Part shown: in pieces, positions 9,400-20,494 of the stretch | Layout: every line of letters begins with the position of its first letter | Numbering within the stretch: the stretch's first letter is position 1 | Program-made: the position numbers and the translations under genes | Notes under the pieces: generated by a model | Databases searched by the model: none | The model's input: only the letters and a program-made list of their open reading frames with translations | Told to the model about the DNA's origin: nothing | Assembly (NCBI RefSeq): GCF_030247195.1 | Contig: NC_080671.1 | Coordinates: forward strand, 71,485,412 to 71,549,411 | Source: Topomyia yanbarensis | Lineage: Eukaryota; Arthropoda; Insecta; Diptera; Culicidae | DNA length: 64,000 bases | Direction of reading: 5' to 3'

Positions 9400-12300
9400 G
9401 TGCGTTTTGGATTCATACTTCTGTAAGAGTGGTCAACCGATAGCGACAGCTGCCAGCAACACTTCGAACGATGACAAATCGTCAGAAATTATCAGCTTGG
9501 ATTCGGAGGACGAAGATTTTGAGTGCAAGGACGAAGCAGTCACTCGATGGTATTCGGATTTTCTCAAGCGCTTGGAGAACCAATACCCGAACGCGTTCGA
9601 TAACGTCGTCAAACAGGTCATGAAGGGCCAAGGCAACTTTTCTCAAAACAAACGAAATGCACTGCGAAACGTGCTCGGATTCTTAATGCAGGCTTCCTAC
9701 AGTGAGGATGATGCGAATATATTCGAAAACCTTTTCCACTACGATGTGGATCGCAGAATGGACGCCGTTCGCTACCTGGTGAACAATTTTCAAAATATCA
9801 GTCTTAAAGGTGACGGAAACCGTGATCTGCTCAAAGATAGCATCAAAGAGCGCCTGGAAGATGACAAATGTGACGTTGTAGCCGAAGTGTTGAAATTGAG
9901 AGCGGCAGATTTGGTACAACTGATCGGAAAGGATCAATTGATTGAGAAGTTGATTACAATCAGTCTTAAATGCCTTCGACGAATGGACACCTGGCAAGAA
10001 GTCACGCCAAAAGTAATAGATCTTCTAACTGATAAGTATGTCGTTGAAGGAACGAACCTGAATAAGATAATCATCGCATTATATCCGTTCCTATTTCCAT
10101 CGGAAGATGACGAACTAGGCACTCAAATTTCCAAGCAGGTCATGGCGACTAGCTTTGCTCGAGAGTATAACATACTGATGCTGTCAGTTAACCCAACGAA
10201 AAAGATTGACTGTGAATCGATTCTTGGAACATTGGAGGAGATGCTTGGTGTAGGACAGACCTTCCACGCTATACAAATTTGCTTCTATGTAACACTTGTC
10301 ACATCTTCTCTTCCACTAGAAGCTTCCGTAGACTTAGCAACCCGCGTTTTTCGTTTCACCACTCGTCTGCTGAGCGGCAAGCACAAATACGTGCCTTCGT
10401 CCAGTTTAAGCTGCTTGAAGCAAAATCGCCTGCCGATGGACATTCATGTAATATTATCCGGATACCTAATCGACCGGGTTCGATTCGACACACGGAATTC
10501 GGACTTTTCCGAACAATCGGAATCATTTAGTTTACAGCTGAATATTTTCAAACTGCTGGTGGAGAAATATTTTAGCATAAAGGACGAGTATAAGGCTATT
10601 AAGAAAGTGTACGGAAAAGAGTTGAGCAAATTTCTGAATTTACTGTATCCAGAGCCGGAGAAGAGAATTGAATTTTTGACATCGTTCTATACGGTCCATT
10701 TGCTGGAACGTGACGCCAAGGATGTAACAAGTAACAGCAAGACATATGTTGAACCGGAACTACAAATTCGGACGTTTAAGCTGTTGAATGCGATGCTCGC
10801 GCAAGTTGGTATGTCGATAAAATGTTAAAGATTTTATTTTTTAATAATAGTTGGAGGGGCAAACAATTTATGGAAATATATTTCAGGGGTAGTTCCGTAG
10901 TTAAACAAGTGAATCGTATTTCGTAGTGTTAGTATCACAAAAAGCTTGCTTTCTCTATATAATAAGGCAAAAATCTAGCCATTGTATTTTGTCGATATGC
11001 TGATGATGGACATCTACGTACAATACTCTATAAATAGAGAATAATAGAGCTGTTAACACCCTTCGATGTACGCAGTATTCAAAGAGCTGGTAAATCTGGA
11101 TATTAATTTTAAGTTTGTTCTCCATGCCCTAATTAATATTTATCGACAGCAGCATAATTTTACTTTTATTCGTAGTTCGCGTAATAAAATTGTTTTTCCT
11201 ATTCCAGGCTACCAACTGTCCATCAATATTCTGTTAAATACTCTACTTGGCCTAAAGTCGGACTCGGCTGTAATCCGTGAATGTGCCATCAGCTCATTGG
11301 AACTCATTGCATCCGGCAACGCTCACCCTCTGGATCCGACATTTAAATCGTTCCTCAAAATGCTCCTTAAACGCCGCGAAGAGCTAGCAATGGATGGCGA
11401 GCAGCTTCCGCTGGTTATGTTTACGATATTTTCCAGTGATAACAGCAGAGCTCTGAACAAGATCCTTCAAGCCCTGCTGGGTAAGGTTTTAGATTCAAGT
11501 ACTCCAGAGTACGTGGTCGGGGGATTGCTAGATATGCTTAAACTGATAGATGATGATGACATTTTCTCTAAAACGGTCATCCGAGGCATTCGCATCATGA
11601 AAAAGGCTGACAGGGCTGGTAAAAATTACCTATTCGGAATGTACGAGTCCAGAGTGCTGCGATCGCTGGTAGCAAGAATCAACCCGAATACGACAAAGAC
11701 TCTGACGAGGAATGATCAGTGCCGTGACTTTGTAAACATTGGACTTAGCAATCATCTTCCGCTGCCTAGCGCAGAGGGCAAACATACTTCCGTTTCGATT
11801 CTGCTGATTGATGCACTTGGTGAAGAGGTGTTTGTTACTTTTTCTCAAGCATACGCCAAAGAGATTTTGCGGCAGGTAGTAGAAGCAGCTACGGTTGCAC
11901 AAAATCCTGAAACCAGTGCGGCTGCTGGAAAGTTTTTTAAAAGTTTGAAATTAGATGTCAAACTGGTACTGGATTTGCTGGATAAGATGATTGTACAGAA
12001 GGAAAATAAAAAGGAGAAGCGTAAATCGTCCGGAACCCCGACCACTACCAATTCCGTATTCTCGTCATCTGAATGGACATGTGGAGTAACTTTATTAGAA
12101 ATGCTTCAAAACAAAAAGCAGTTGCTCAATACAAAGCTATTGATTCCTAAGCTATTCGAAGTTCTAAAGTTCTGCTTGGATTTGGAAGAGCAGTCTGGGG
12201 TTGAGTACGTAAAGCAGATGATTTTATCCTTGTTACTGCACTGTTGTAGCAAGATGGAAGATGGTTCTGGAAATAGAAACGACAACTTGCCAAAAAGTGC

Positions 12301-15005
12301 ATTCAAAGTGGAGCTGATTGTACAATGCATTCGAGGAACTCAGAACCCTCAAACACATCACCATGCTCTTCTTTTGTTGGCCCACGTAACTGACTTGGTT
12401 CCGGATCAGGTACTCCAGAACATAATGGAAATCTTTACCTTCATGGGTTCATCCGTTGTTAGGCATGACGACGTCTACAGTATACAGATTATTACGAAGA
12501 TCATTGAAACCATAATACCTACTTTGGCAAGGGAGGAAAATTCTGCAAATAAGCAGAATAAAGTGATTCCGATTCTGAAGATATTTACAGACGTGATACT
12601 GGACGTTCCGGAGCACCGACGAGTTCCGCTGTATACGAAGTTGATACAGACACTTGGACCATCCGATTACCTGTGGATGTTCCTTGGAGTTTTGCTTGAA
12701 TCGGACGTTATGAAAGGTGGCAAAAAAGCGGAAGTTGAATCAGAGGAGAAGGTTGGTAAGAAGAAGAAAAAGCATAATATCGAATCTGAACACTCGCCAA
12801 ACTTCAGTAAACGACTGGAAATCGCTATGAACATTGCTCAAGAGTTTGATCCGTCTGTGATAGTTGAAACTTGCACTCAATTGGTGCGCTATATTCAAGG
12901 ATTACCACTGCAAATTGATACAAACAAAGATCACATGGAGATTGACGTTACGGATTCGGCTATTTTCAGCATAGAATATCACACAAACAAACAACTGAGA
13001 CATTACCGGTACTCTACCAGTTTATTTGTTGCAACGTTAATAAAATCAACGCACGTGATTAATAAGATTGCACTGCTCAACGAGGAAGATACGGCTGCGA
13101 TGAAAGTTTGTTACCGAGACCTGATCGTAGGCAGTTTGGCCTACGTGAATGTTGTGGCGAAAGTCGTTGACAAAGCACGTAGTGAGAATAACGAGCGGGA
13201 AAAATCTTACTGGGAAATTTCCTTGGTCAGGTGCTACGAGATTTTGGAAGGAATTATAGCCCTGCTAGCCCCGGATATGACAATAACGGTGTTTGGTGGA
13301 TTGATGAAGCATCGAACTTTGCTCATCCGGCTAAAGGTGATTGATATTTTCAACAAAAAACTACAATATAACAAAGATTATTTCGATGAATCCCATCACT
13401 CGAGGTTGCTTGAGCTACTTAATCCGTTAATGCAGATTGTGAAAGGAATATTTGTTGAGGAAGATGTAGTTGGAAGCACATCTGCTAGGTTCAAAATTGC
13501 CCAAGAAGCTTATCTAACCGTTAAACACTTGTCGAAGATCTTGGCACAGAAAAATCCGGCCCAGTTCAAACATGTACTTGCTGGTTTCATTGACGGACTA
13601 CACGATTACAAGAAAAACCCAAATCCTCATCTGTTAGCTTCATTGATTCTTTGTATAGGTGAACTGAGCGTTAATCTTGGCCCTCACTCGATTCCATATC
13701 TGCCAAAGTACATTCCGATGCTGACCAAATTCATCGCTCGCCAGGTGAAATCAGCGGAAACTTTTGATATGCTGACCAGCAGTATTGTGACATCAATCCT
13801 CAAAGTCATCGACACTTTGGCTCGTTTTCTCAGTCCATACCTGAAATCGATAATCATTGGAATTTCAAAACTGCACGCAAAACTTCCAGACAACCACGAC
13901 CAACGGCTATCTATCATATCGTCTAGATTGACCCAAATCTGGGAAAAGCTAGCCTCGCTAATCCCACTTCGTCTGCTCGTACCAGCTATTGAAGAAAGCT
14001 ACACCGAAATCGTCAAAGAAGGCGAATTGGGTGCTATTGGACCACTTATGAAACTTTTATCCAATTCGTTCAACAGCATCCAAACCAGTGAATTCACTGG
14101 GCTTCAATCGGAGCTCTCCGAGTTTTTCCTGTCCGCTCTACAGTTCCGCTGCGATAACGCCTCCAGTGCTAAGTTCCTCGCGAAATCAATTGATATCGCT
14201 GAAGAGCACGTAATAAAGGCCTTCGTTGTGTTGATTCTCAAACTATCCGAGAGCACGTTCCGGCCACTTTACTACAAAGTATTTGAGTGGGCCAACCGTG
14301 ACTCTTCGAGCAACGATCGTGCCATTACCTTCTTCAATCTTTCCAGCCACGTAGCGGATGCGCTGAAACACCTCTTTGTCCTTTTCGCCAGCGAACTAAT
14401 CACAAACGCGGCCAAATTATTGGACGCTACCAACGCCGGCAAATCTGACGATCTGTTCTTCCCGGACTCGAGCAAGAATGTTACCCTGATTCGCTACATT
14501 CTAAGGACACTTCTTAGTGTTTTGGTTAACGATAATCAGAATTTCATCAATTCCGTACGGTTTGATACGTTGCTACAGCCTATCGCGAATCAGTTGGAAA
14601 ACGTAATAATTTTTGAAGATAACGAGATTCGTAAGCTGGTGATCGATTGTCTATCGCAGATGGCAGTTGCAGTGGCAGATGACACCCTCTGGCGACAGCT
14701 GAATCACCAGGTGTTGCTCAAGACCAGAAACAATGATCCAGAAATCAGGTATTTAGCATGCAACAATCTTCTACAACTCTTAAATTCTCATTGACAAAAT
14801 TGTATATTTCAGATTATTCGCATTAGATGCGTGTACGGAGATTGCTCGTAAGATAGGGGAGAATTTTGCTCCATTACTGCCGGAGAGCATTCCGTTCTTG
14901 GCCGAACTGCAGGAGGATGAAAATCAAGCAGTGGAAAACGCGGTACAGAAAACCATTCGTGAGATCGAGAAGGTGACTGGCGAACCTTTGCATAAATACT
15001 TGTGA
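9400..15005 (+). CDS. HEATR1: HEATR1/UTP10 homolog, C-terminal ~1,714 residues (three exons: 9400-10808, 11208-14748, 14813-15005)
   Basis: This is the HEAT-repeat small-subunit processome component (yeast Utp10, Drosophila l(2)k09022), a nucleolar scaffold for U3 snoRNP, needed for rDNA transcription and 18S processing. The exons join in frame: phase 1 at 10808/11208 (GTATGT donor, 'tattccag' acceptor) and phase 2 at 14748/14813 ('gtattt' donor, 'tatatttcag' acceptor). Recognition: 'LKRLENQYPNAFDNVVKQ' aligns with human HEATR1 near residue 435. The BP28CT domain starts about 13978 ('LLVPAIEESYTEI'), followed by 'SESTFRPLYYKVFEWA', 'AVADDTLWRQLNHQVLLKTR' and the terminal 'LLPESIPFLAEL' and 'GEPLHKYL' motifs. 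Near the start is an acidic stretch 'SLDSEDEDFE'. Lys-rich NLS-like patches lie at about 12001-12020 and 12757-12774. Human HEATR1 is ~2,140 residues, so ~400 N-terminal residues are missing here; an ATG at 9356 is in frame but lies in the presumed intron. No frameshift was seen. Confidence 0.93.
10809..11207 (+). other. HEATR1 intron (399 bp)
   Basis: It begins GTATGT and ends 'cctattccag'. Removing it keeps the frame (codon split after its first base, giving Gly). The reading frame happens to be open through its last 142 bases, but the residues there do not resemble the family. No snoRNA with both C and D boxes was found. Confidence 0.9.
14749..14812 (+). other. HEATR1 intron (64 bp)
   Basis: A short insect-type intron runs from GTATTT to 'tatatttcag'. 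Splicing restores the Arg codon and continues into the conserved C-terminus; reading through hits a stop at 14792-14794. Confidence 0.92.
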
Positions 15006-15094
15006 GCGTGGTAGGCGTTGAATGGCAAAGTGCATATTTTTTTGTTTTGTTATTGGAAAACTTGTGCTAACTAAAATATTTTTGGAAGAAACAT

Positions 15095-15100
15095 AATAAA
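15095..15100 (+). terminator. Polyadenylation signal AATAAA of HEATR1
   Basis: AATAAA stands 90 bases after the TGA stop (15003-15005) in an AT-rich context, which is the expected position for a short 3' UTR. Confidence 0.7.
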
Positions 15101-15740
15101 ATCCGTTTCAATTGAATAGTTTATTTTTACATCTTTTTTAGTAGCTCCGTGTCACTCAACATCGAAGCAATATTCAAAAGAAATGAATACAATACTTCTT
15201 AGCTGTCAAATTCGTTGCTTTTTCTTATACTGTTTCATTAAACTTTTCGGGTAATATTCAGGACAAAGTTCCTTGACGAATCTTCATGTATTGCTAAGTT
15301 GTGTTATGAGTGTACAGAACTACCGCTAAAGCCCCAACTTGATAAGCTTGCTCTAATTTAGAAACTATGAAGCAAACATCGAACCAGATCACAATAACAA
15401 AAATGTAAGTACAACGTTTCTTTTACATAATTTTATTTGATCAATTTTTTAGTCCATTTTATATTTCTAATTCAATATATTGGGAGTTCAACCATAATTA
15501 TAGTTTTTGTTTTTCATTATGATAGTATCCATGGTTCAATGATTGTTATTAATATGTATTTTACGTTCGCTGTTAACTGATGTGTGGAAAGTTTGGAACT
15601 TTCCTATGAAAAGGAGCAGCAATTGCTGCACACCCATCAGATCCGACTCTTTCAATTATTTGCGTCATGGTAACAAATCGGCTCAGAACGAGATATTGAC
15701 GACACGTGAATTTCGTATAAACCAAATAACAACAAGAGGA
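15101..15740. other. Intergenic, nothing recognised
   Basis: AT-rich sequence with no supported gene, RNA or repeat partner in the window. Confidence 0.4.
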
Positions 15741-16030
15741 AAATCATTTAGGAGCCTTTCGTGAAAAGGACCAGGACGGCAATCTTTTAGCATATCGTAT
15801 AGGAATGACAACCAAGTGGACGGAGCACTATGAGTTGCTATTAAACGGAAAACCTGTAGAGAACGCCCAAACCGGATGAGGATTGCGAATGATGGATAAG
15901 GTGTGGATCCACCCACATTAGATGATGTGCGTGAGGCTATTTGAGTGCTGAAAATAGGTAAGGACCGGTCAAACTTCTAAAAGTCGGGATTGACTGGCTG
16001 TATGAAGGATTGCTGCGGGATCGGTATGAC
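15741..16030 (+). pseudogene. Non-LTR retrotransposon relic: endonuclease-RT linker
   Basis: The frame from about 15752 reads 'KDQDGNLLAYRIGMTTKWTEHYELLLNGK', and a shifted frame near 15910 reads 'PTLDDVREAI*VLKIGKD'. The phrase order 'DxDGNLL...RWxEHFexLLNG' followed by 'PTxdEVxxAIxxLKnxKaxGxDG' is the usual linker between the endonuclease and reverse transcriptase of RTE/CR1-like elements. Stops and at least one frameshift show it is dead. The flanking RT core is absent. The exact clade cannot be told from this short piece. Confidence 0.55.
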
Positions 16031-16690
16031 CTTAGTGGAACAAAAAAATTATTGTAAGGGTTATGAACTCGAGTGCCATAATATCCCCACGGTCATGGTC
16101 CAATTCCGCCCCCCCCCACTGCATGGTGTTTTGATAGTTTTTTAAATGGGATCAACGTATCAACTAAAACAATATTTTTGTGTTTTTATGGGTTATGGGA
16201 GACCATTTTGTGGTGTTTTGATGGATGTGAATCTTGGCACGGACCATATTAATGGTCTTTTTTGAGGTTGTGTGGTATCTGAACCCATAAGAATATGCTC
16301 GGGATAGCAATCCTCAAGGTCGGTGCACTCTTTGGTAGGCTGTGGCCGTTGGCTAAAGCCTTTGATGGCTTAAACCAACAGAGCCGTAGCAATTTAAAGG
16401 GCAAAGGGGTGCTTTGTCCCACCACGCGTATTCCGACGGACATCAAATTTTTCTCTTGTATGAAATTGTTTAGATATAGGCAGTAAACGTTCTGTGAGAG
16501 CTCTCGCTCAGAAATTGTATTGCATCTGTTTTGTGCCTTTCCCGGATTCAAATATTTTAAAATTTCATTTAACCATCAATGAAAAATCAGTAACTACTTA
16601 CACCGCCTTTGAATAACACCATACGCGCACATGTTAGATTGAATGCGAAAGCCTATGTTTGGTTCAGGGAGAGATAGTTGTATATGGAAG
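16031..16690. other. No gene recognised
   Basis: This contains a poly-C run near 16110 and short open frames on both strands between 16249 and 16551 that resemble nothing I know. It is probably repeat debris. Confidence 0.35.
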
Positions 16691-17097
16691 TCGCTTAAGA
16701 CTGCGTGTGTGGAGCAGACTGCTCATGAACATCGACAAGTTTGTACCTGTGTCAAAAATTTCGTGCTCGCGTTCAACCTCAAACAAGCTTCGTCTCGATG
16801 TACAGGTTTGCCTCGAACATCGAACCCAAGCGAACGATGTACAAACTCTAGTTCAAACAACCGTGTACGTACACCGGGTGCGTACTCGAGAACGCCAAAG
16901 AAGAAAATATGGGACGTGATCGCCCCAGCGGGTAAGTTGATGGCGCAAAGAAGAAACGTCGCATGCAGCCAGACACATTTTCAAACGACGCGGGGAAGCG
17001 CCTTCTGCAGAGCAACCAGTACGCGGTGTTACCAGAGGAGAGTGGTAGTGGCGAAATCGTAGCACGAAAAGAGCGGATCTCCCCGCTCTCTACTCCT

Positions 17098-17634
17098 GAA
17101 CTGAAAAAAATCCAAACGTTGATTCTATTTGCTTCAAACCACTTAAAATACATATGAAGAAGAAATGCTATTGTTATAACGCGCACACATACCTTCTATG
17201 TGTCAACTGCATAAACTATGTATACACACATATAAGTTATATGTGCGTATTGTTATAGAATCGGGTTTTATGTGTCTTATAGTTATGAAATGTGAATGTA
17301 AGATTACTATTTCTTGTAAATACACACATTAGGTTTATGTTCCAGCAAATAGTGTCTATTAGAAAAACTCTAGAAAGAGAACTGCGGAGACTCCATTTTG
17401 GGTCGATTGGATTCGCGTTTAGCTGTCAAAAAACGAATCCAATCGAACATAGCCTATCCTTATAACATTGGACGTGTTGCCATACAATGCCGGGACATAC
17501 GTTGCCAAAAATTCTGTTTTTTCTCCGCAGTTCTCTTACTATGAGTTTTTCTAGTGTCTATCTGCCTCCGTTAATTGCAAGAATCTATGTGTAAAATCAA
17601 TAAGCATAACGTTAGATCATTTTTCAAGCTGTAC
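17098..17634. mobile_element. TA-flanked MITE, copy 2, interrupted by an insertion
   Basis: It is closely related to 1488-1791: 'aaaatccaaacgtt', 'attctatttgcttcaaacc', 'catatgaagaagaaatgcta', 'taccttctatgtgtcaactg', 'atttcttgtaaatacacaca' and 'gcctccgtt' occur in the same order. The copy is split by the 194 bp element at 17360-17553. Its ends are more decayed than those of copy 1. Confidence 0.7.
17360..17553. mobile_element. hAT-like MITE with 8-bp target duplication (194 bp)
   Basis: The ends are TAGAAAAACTC and GAGTTTTTCTA, with further inverted matching 'agagaactgcggaga'/'tctccgcagttctct'. The target duplication is GTGTCTAT at 17352-17359 and 17554-17561. The related copy at 1718-1725 has a single GTGTCTAT with continuous flanking sequence, i.e. 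the empty site. An 8-bp duplication and TAG-type ends fit hAT elements; the superfamily call is inference. There is no coding capacity. Confidence 0.85.
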
Positions 17635-17646
17635 AGCGTCGGTAGG

Positions 17647-17959
17647 GATGCCAGGTGCACAGATTAATCTGTGTTACACAGATTTTCAATGTGTCGCACA
17701 GATTTTAAAAAAGTCGCAGATGAGATGAGATACACAGATGAGGTCATAATGCACAAATTTCAACAGTTTTCAGTTATAATGCACAGACTAGCACAGATTT
17801 TTCAATTTTTGTAATTTTTGACCACATGAAACAAGATCAAAAACAAAAGAAAAGTTGGAAACTTTTTGTTTTTGACTCAAATTTACGGTTTTCTTAGGCA
17901 CAAATTTTCAAAGATTTTTATATTTGCTGCGCACGCTTTTTAAAAAAATACCTGGCATC
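17647..17959. mobile_element. Small MITE with GATGCCAGGT ends
   Basis: The ends are GATGCCAGGT (17647-17656) and ACCTGGCATC (17950-17959), about 313 bp apart. The interior repeats the phrase 'cacagatt' several times (17660-17800). There is no open frame. The flanking duplication is unclear. Confidence 0.55.
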
Positions 17960-19003
17960 GCTAAGCATCGGTACGAAAATTGTGTATTCCAATTTCAGAA
18001 GAGTACGCCAAAGTTGAAACATGTACCTCTCACCGCGCACTTGGCGGCCTGGTTTTTCTTTTCATTCTATTTCCAACAAACACTCAATTTTCCCATAAAA
18101 CACTATATTTTCTACTTTCCTTTTACTACACAAAGATCACTGCCCTACACTTCCCTAACTTCGCGGTTCTATCGCGCCTAAATTATTTTAATTGATTCAC
18201 TTGATTGCATTGATCTAAGTTGTCAGAAGCCAGAGGTACGCACAGTACATGGGCCGAGTCTTGACCGAAAATACGAGCACAGAACAAGATAAAAAGCACG
18301 CACAAAGCGCGCACAAAAGGCTCCGATCCCAAATTTTCTGAAGTTTGGATAGTGAAATTCTTGCTAACTTCAGAAAATTACAATTACTAACTATCTATCT
18401 CTATGCAGCCAGTGATTAACATTATTTTACTATTAGTGTAGCATGGCTTTCCATCTTTGTCATTCCTATGTATCTTGTGTGTTAATGTATTACTATTCTC
18501 CTCTATCCATGCTGTCCGAATAATTCCTAATTGCTTTGGTATTAGTGAGCTTCGGCTCTCGCTAGAATCTCGTTTTTCTCTGTTCTAATCAACCTTCCCA
18601 AATTAACATCGCACATAATGTTCGCTCTGGTTTTGTGTTCATGTTAAACCCACACTTCGTCTACGAACGCAAACACGTTATTTCGTACCAAAACAGGTGC
18701 ACATGTTCGCTTGCACAACCGAACCCTGTGTACGCACACGGTGTGCGTACACATAGGTTCATGGGCCCGGTTTTCTCTTTCTCATTCTCATCATCTTTAG
18801 CATTGTCTCTTTTTGCCTTGTACGAATCGTTCTCGATTACGCTCCCTGTGTACGTACACGAATGTTTGAACTAGAGTTTGTTCTTCGTTCACTTGGGTTC
18901 GATGTTCGAGGCGAACCTATACATCGAGACGAAGCATGTTTGAGGTTGAACTCGTGCACGAAATTTTTGACACAGGTACAAACTTGTCGATGTTCATGGG
19001 AAG

Positions 19004-20490
19004 TCTGTAAATTACTTAGGTAAATGTTGGCTAAACGATATCATGAACTAAATTCAATTAATGTTCTATAGCTGAGTTATTATCATATATCCTTAGGGGG
19101 TGCGTTTTACCCCATATTCCCCTAATATTTCGTGTACCATACCAATGCAAAATAAATGGTACTCAATTTGTCTATCATTTCAATGCGCTCTCTCTCGCAC
19201 GGCTTCTGTGCGAGATAATTAACTGAAACACTATGCGAGGGAAATGGAAATGAAATAACGGTCACTTCATATTTGCCCTCACAATTCAAAGACCATCATG
19301 AAACTGCACAGCAATTTTCAATTCCTAGAACTGCATAATCACAATATCACATTAGGAAATGTCGTCACCTCCGTCTTTTCCCTCTTGATCAGTACACACC
19401 ATCCATCCCTGAAATATTTCCTCCGTATCCATGGGTCCTCACGCAGTCCTTTCGTTTGTATAGTGTCTGCTGAGCTTTTTTCGAGCAACATGCCTTTATC
19501 CTGGTTATTATAATGTGTGCAAGCTTCTCAGTTGCTTTTGTTACACGATAACCCTGGGAGTACATCCTTTCTATTTTGAAAAGCTCAGAATTTTTTCTTC
19601 CAATCAACTGGATATCACAATTGACTTCTAGTTCACCGTCGGTTTCAGTTGTACAAAACCGAAGCTCGTTTTGACTTTTTAAAAATGAAAAGTTGATGTG
19701 GATTGTGTTGAAAGGAATAAATATTCAGTAGTCCTTGTAACTCATTCAATTGAATAATATATTCATTTCACGCATCGAATATCTGCAATAGTCGTAAACG
19801 AATGAAGAATGTTTCGCCGGTTATTTGTGGTTTGCACTTTTACATGTTTTGGAAACATGGCATTATTTTCAATAAGCTGCCAAAGGTATTATTTTTTTTT
19901 TATAAAATCAAAAACAAGTGAATTAAGTCATTACAAAATTAAAACAACTTTGATTATCTTATTTGAAGACCATAACAATCTAGCTTCATAATTTTAAAAG
20001 TACATACTGTTTTCTATTAACCCTTTCATGCCCACGTTGTTTATAAACAACAACGTTTTCAAGCAGTCGTAACTTTTGGATTAGATAAGATTAGCTCACC
20101 GGAACAAGTGAGGCTAATAACAATTACCTTTCACTTGAGCAATAACAATTATGAGAACTTTTCGTAGAACTGAAGTTATTGCATTTATTTAGATTGGATT
20201 CCAATGGAGCAGTGCTGCCTGGGACAGTTTTAGTTAACAGCAAGAAACATATTTTGACACATCTTCATTGTCTTGAAATATTTTTGAAAAATGATGAATC
20301 TTATCAATTTATATCGTCTTCAACTATCTTGTCCACGTGATTGCACTACTGTAAATTTTACAGGAGAGTTTTATTGAGCATCGGCAGGAAAAATTGGGCT
20401 GCTTCTAGCACTGCTAGAGAAGCACCTATCTTGATCAAAATAGGTTTTTCGTGTTTCTCTGCCCCAACAGTTTCAAGAAAAATAGTTTTG
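19004..20490. other. No gene recognised
   Basis: AT-rich sequence with short open frames (for example 19298-19513) that resemble no known protein. There is no partner repeat except the dispersed-repeat start just after 20490. Confidence 0.35.
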
Positions 20491-20494
20491 AACC

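Larger units (their letters stand above)
16720..19003. mobile_element. 2.3 kb interval with ~170 bp inverted terminal repeats
   Basis: The left arm (about 16720-16885) reads 'gaacatcgacaagtttgtac' ... 'cgtctcgatgta' ... 'cgaacatcgaacccaag' ... 'caaactctagttcaaaca' ... 'gtgtacgtacac'. The right arm (about 18838-19003) is its reverse complement with scattered changes. Beyond the shared arms the right side carries more of the motif 'cacacggtgtgcgtacac' near 18735. The interior holds a TA-MITE (copy 2), an inserted 194 bp MITE and another small MITE (17647-17959), so the element has been a landing pad. No transposase was found. Confidence 0.6.

Noticed and set aside
11001..11006. TGATGA as a snoRNA C box in a HEATR1 intron
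   Set aside because: No suitably placed D box or terminal stem was found before the splice acceptor.
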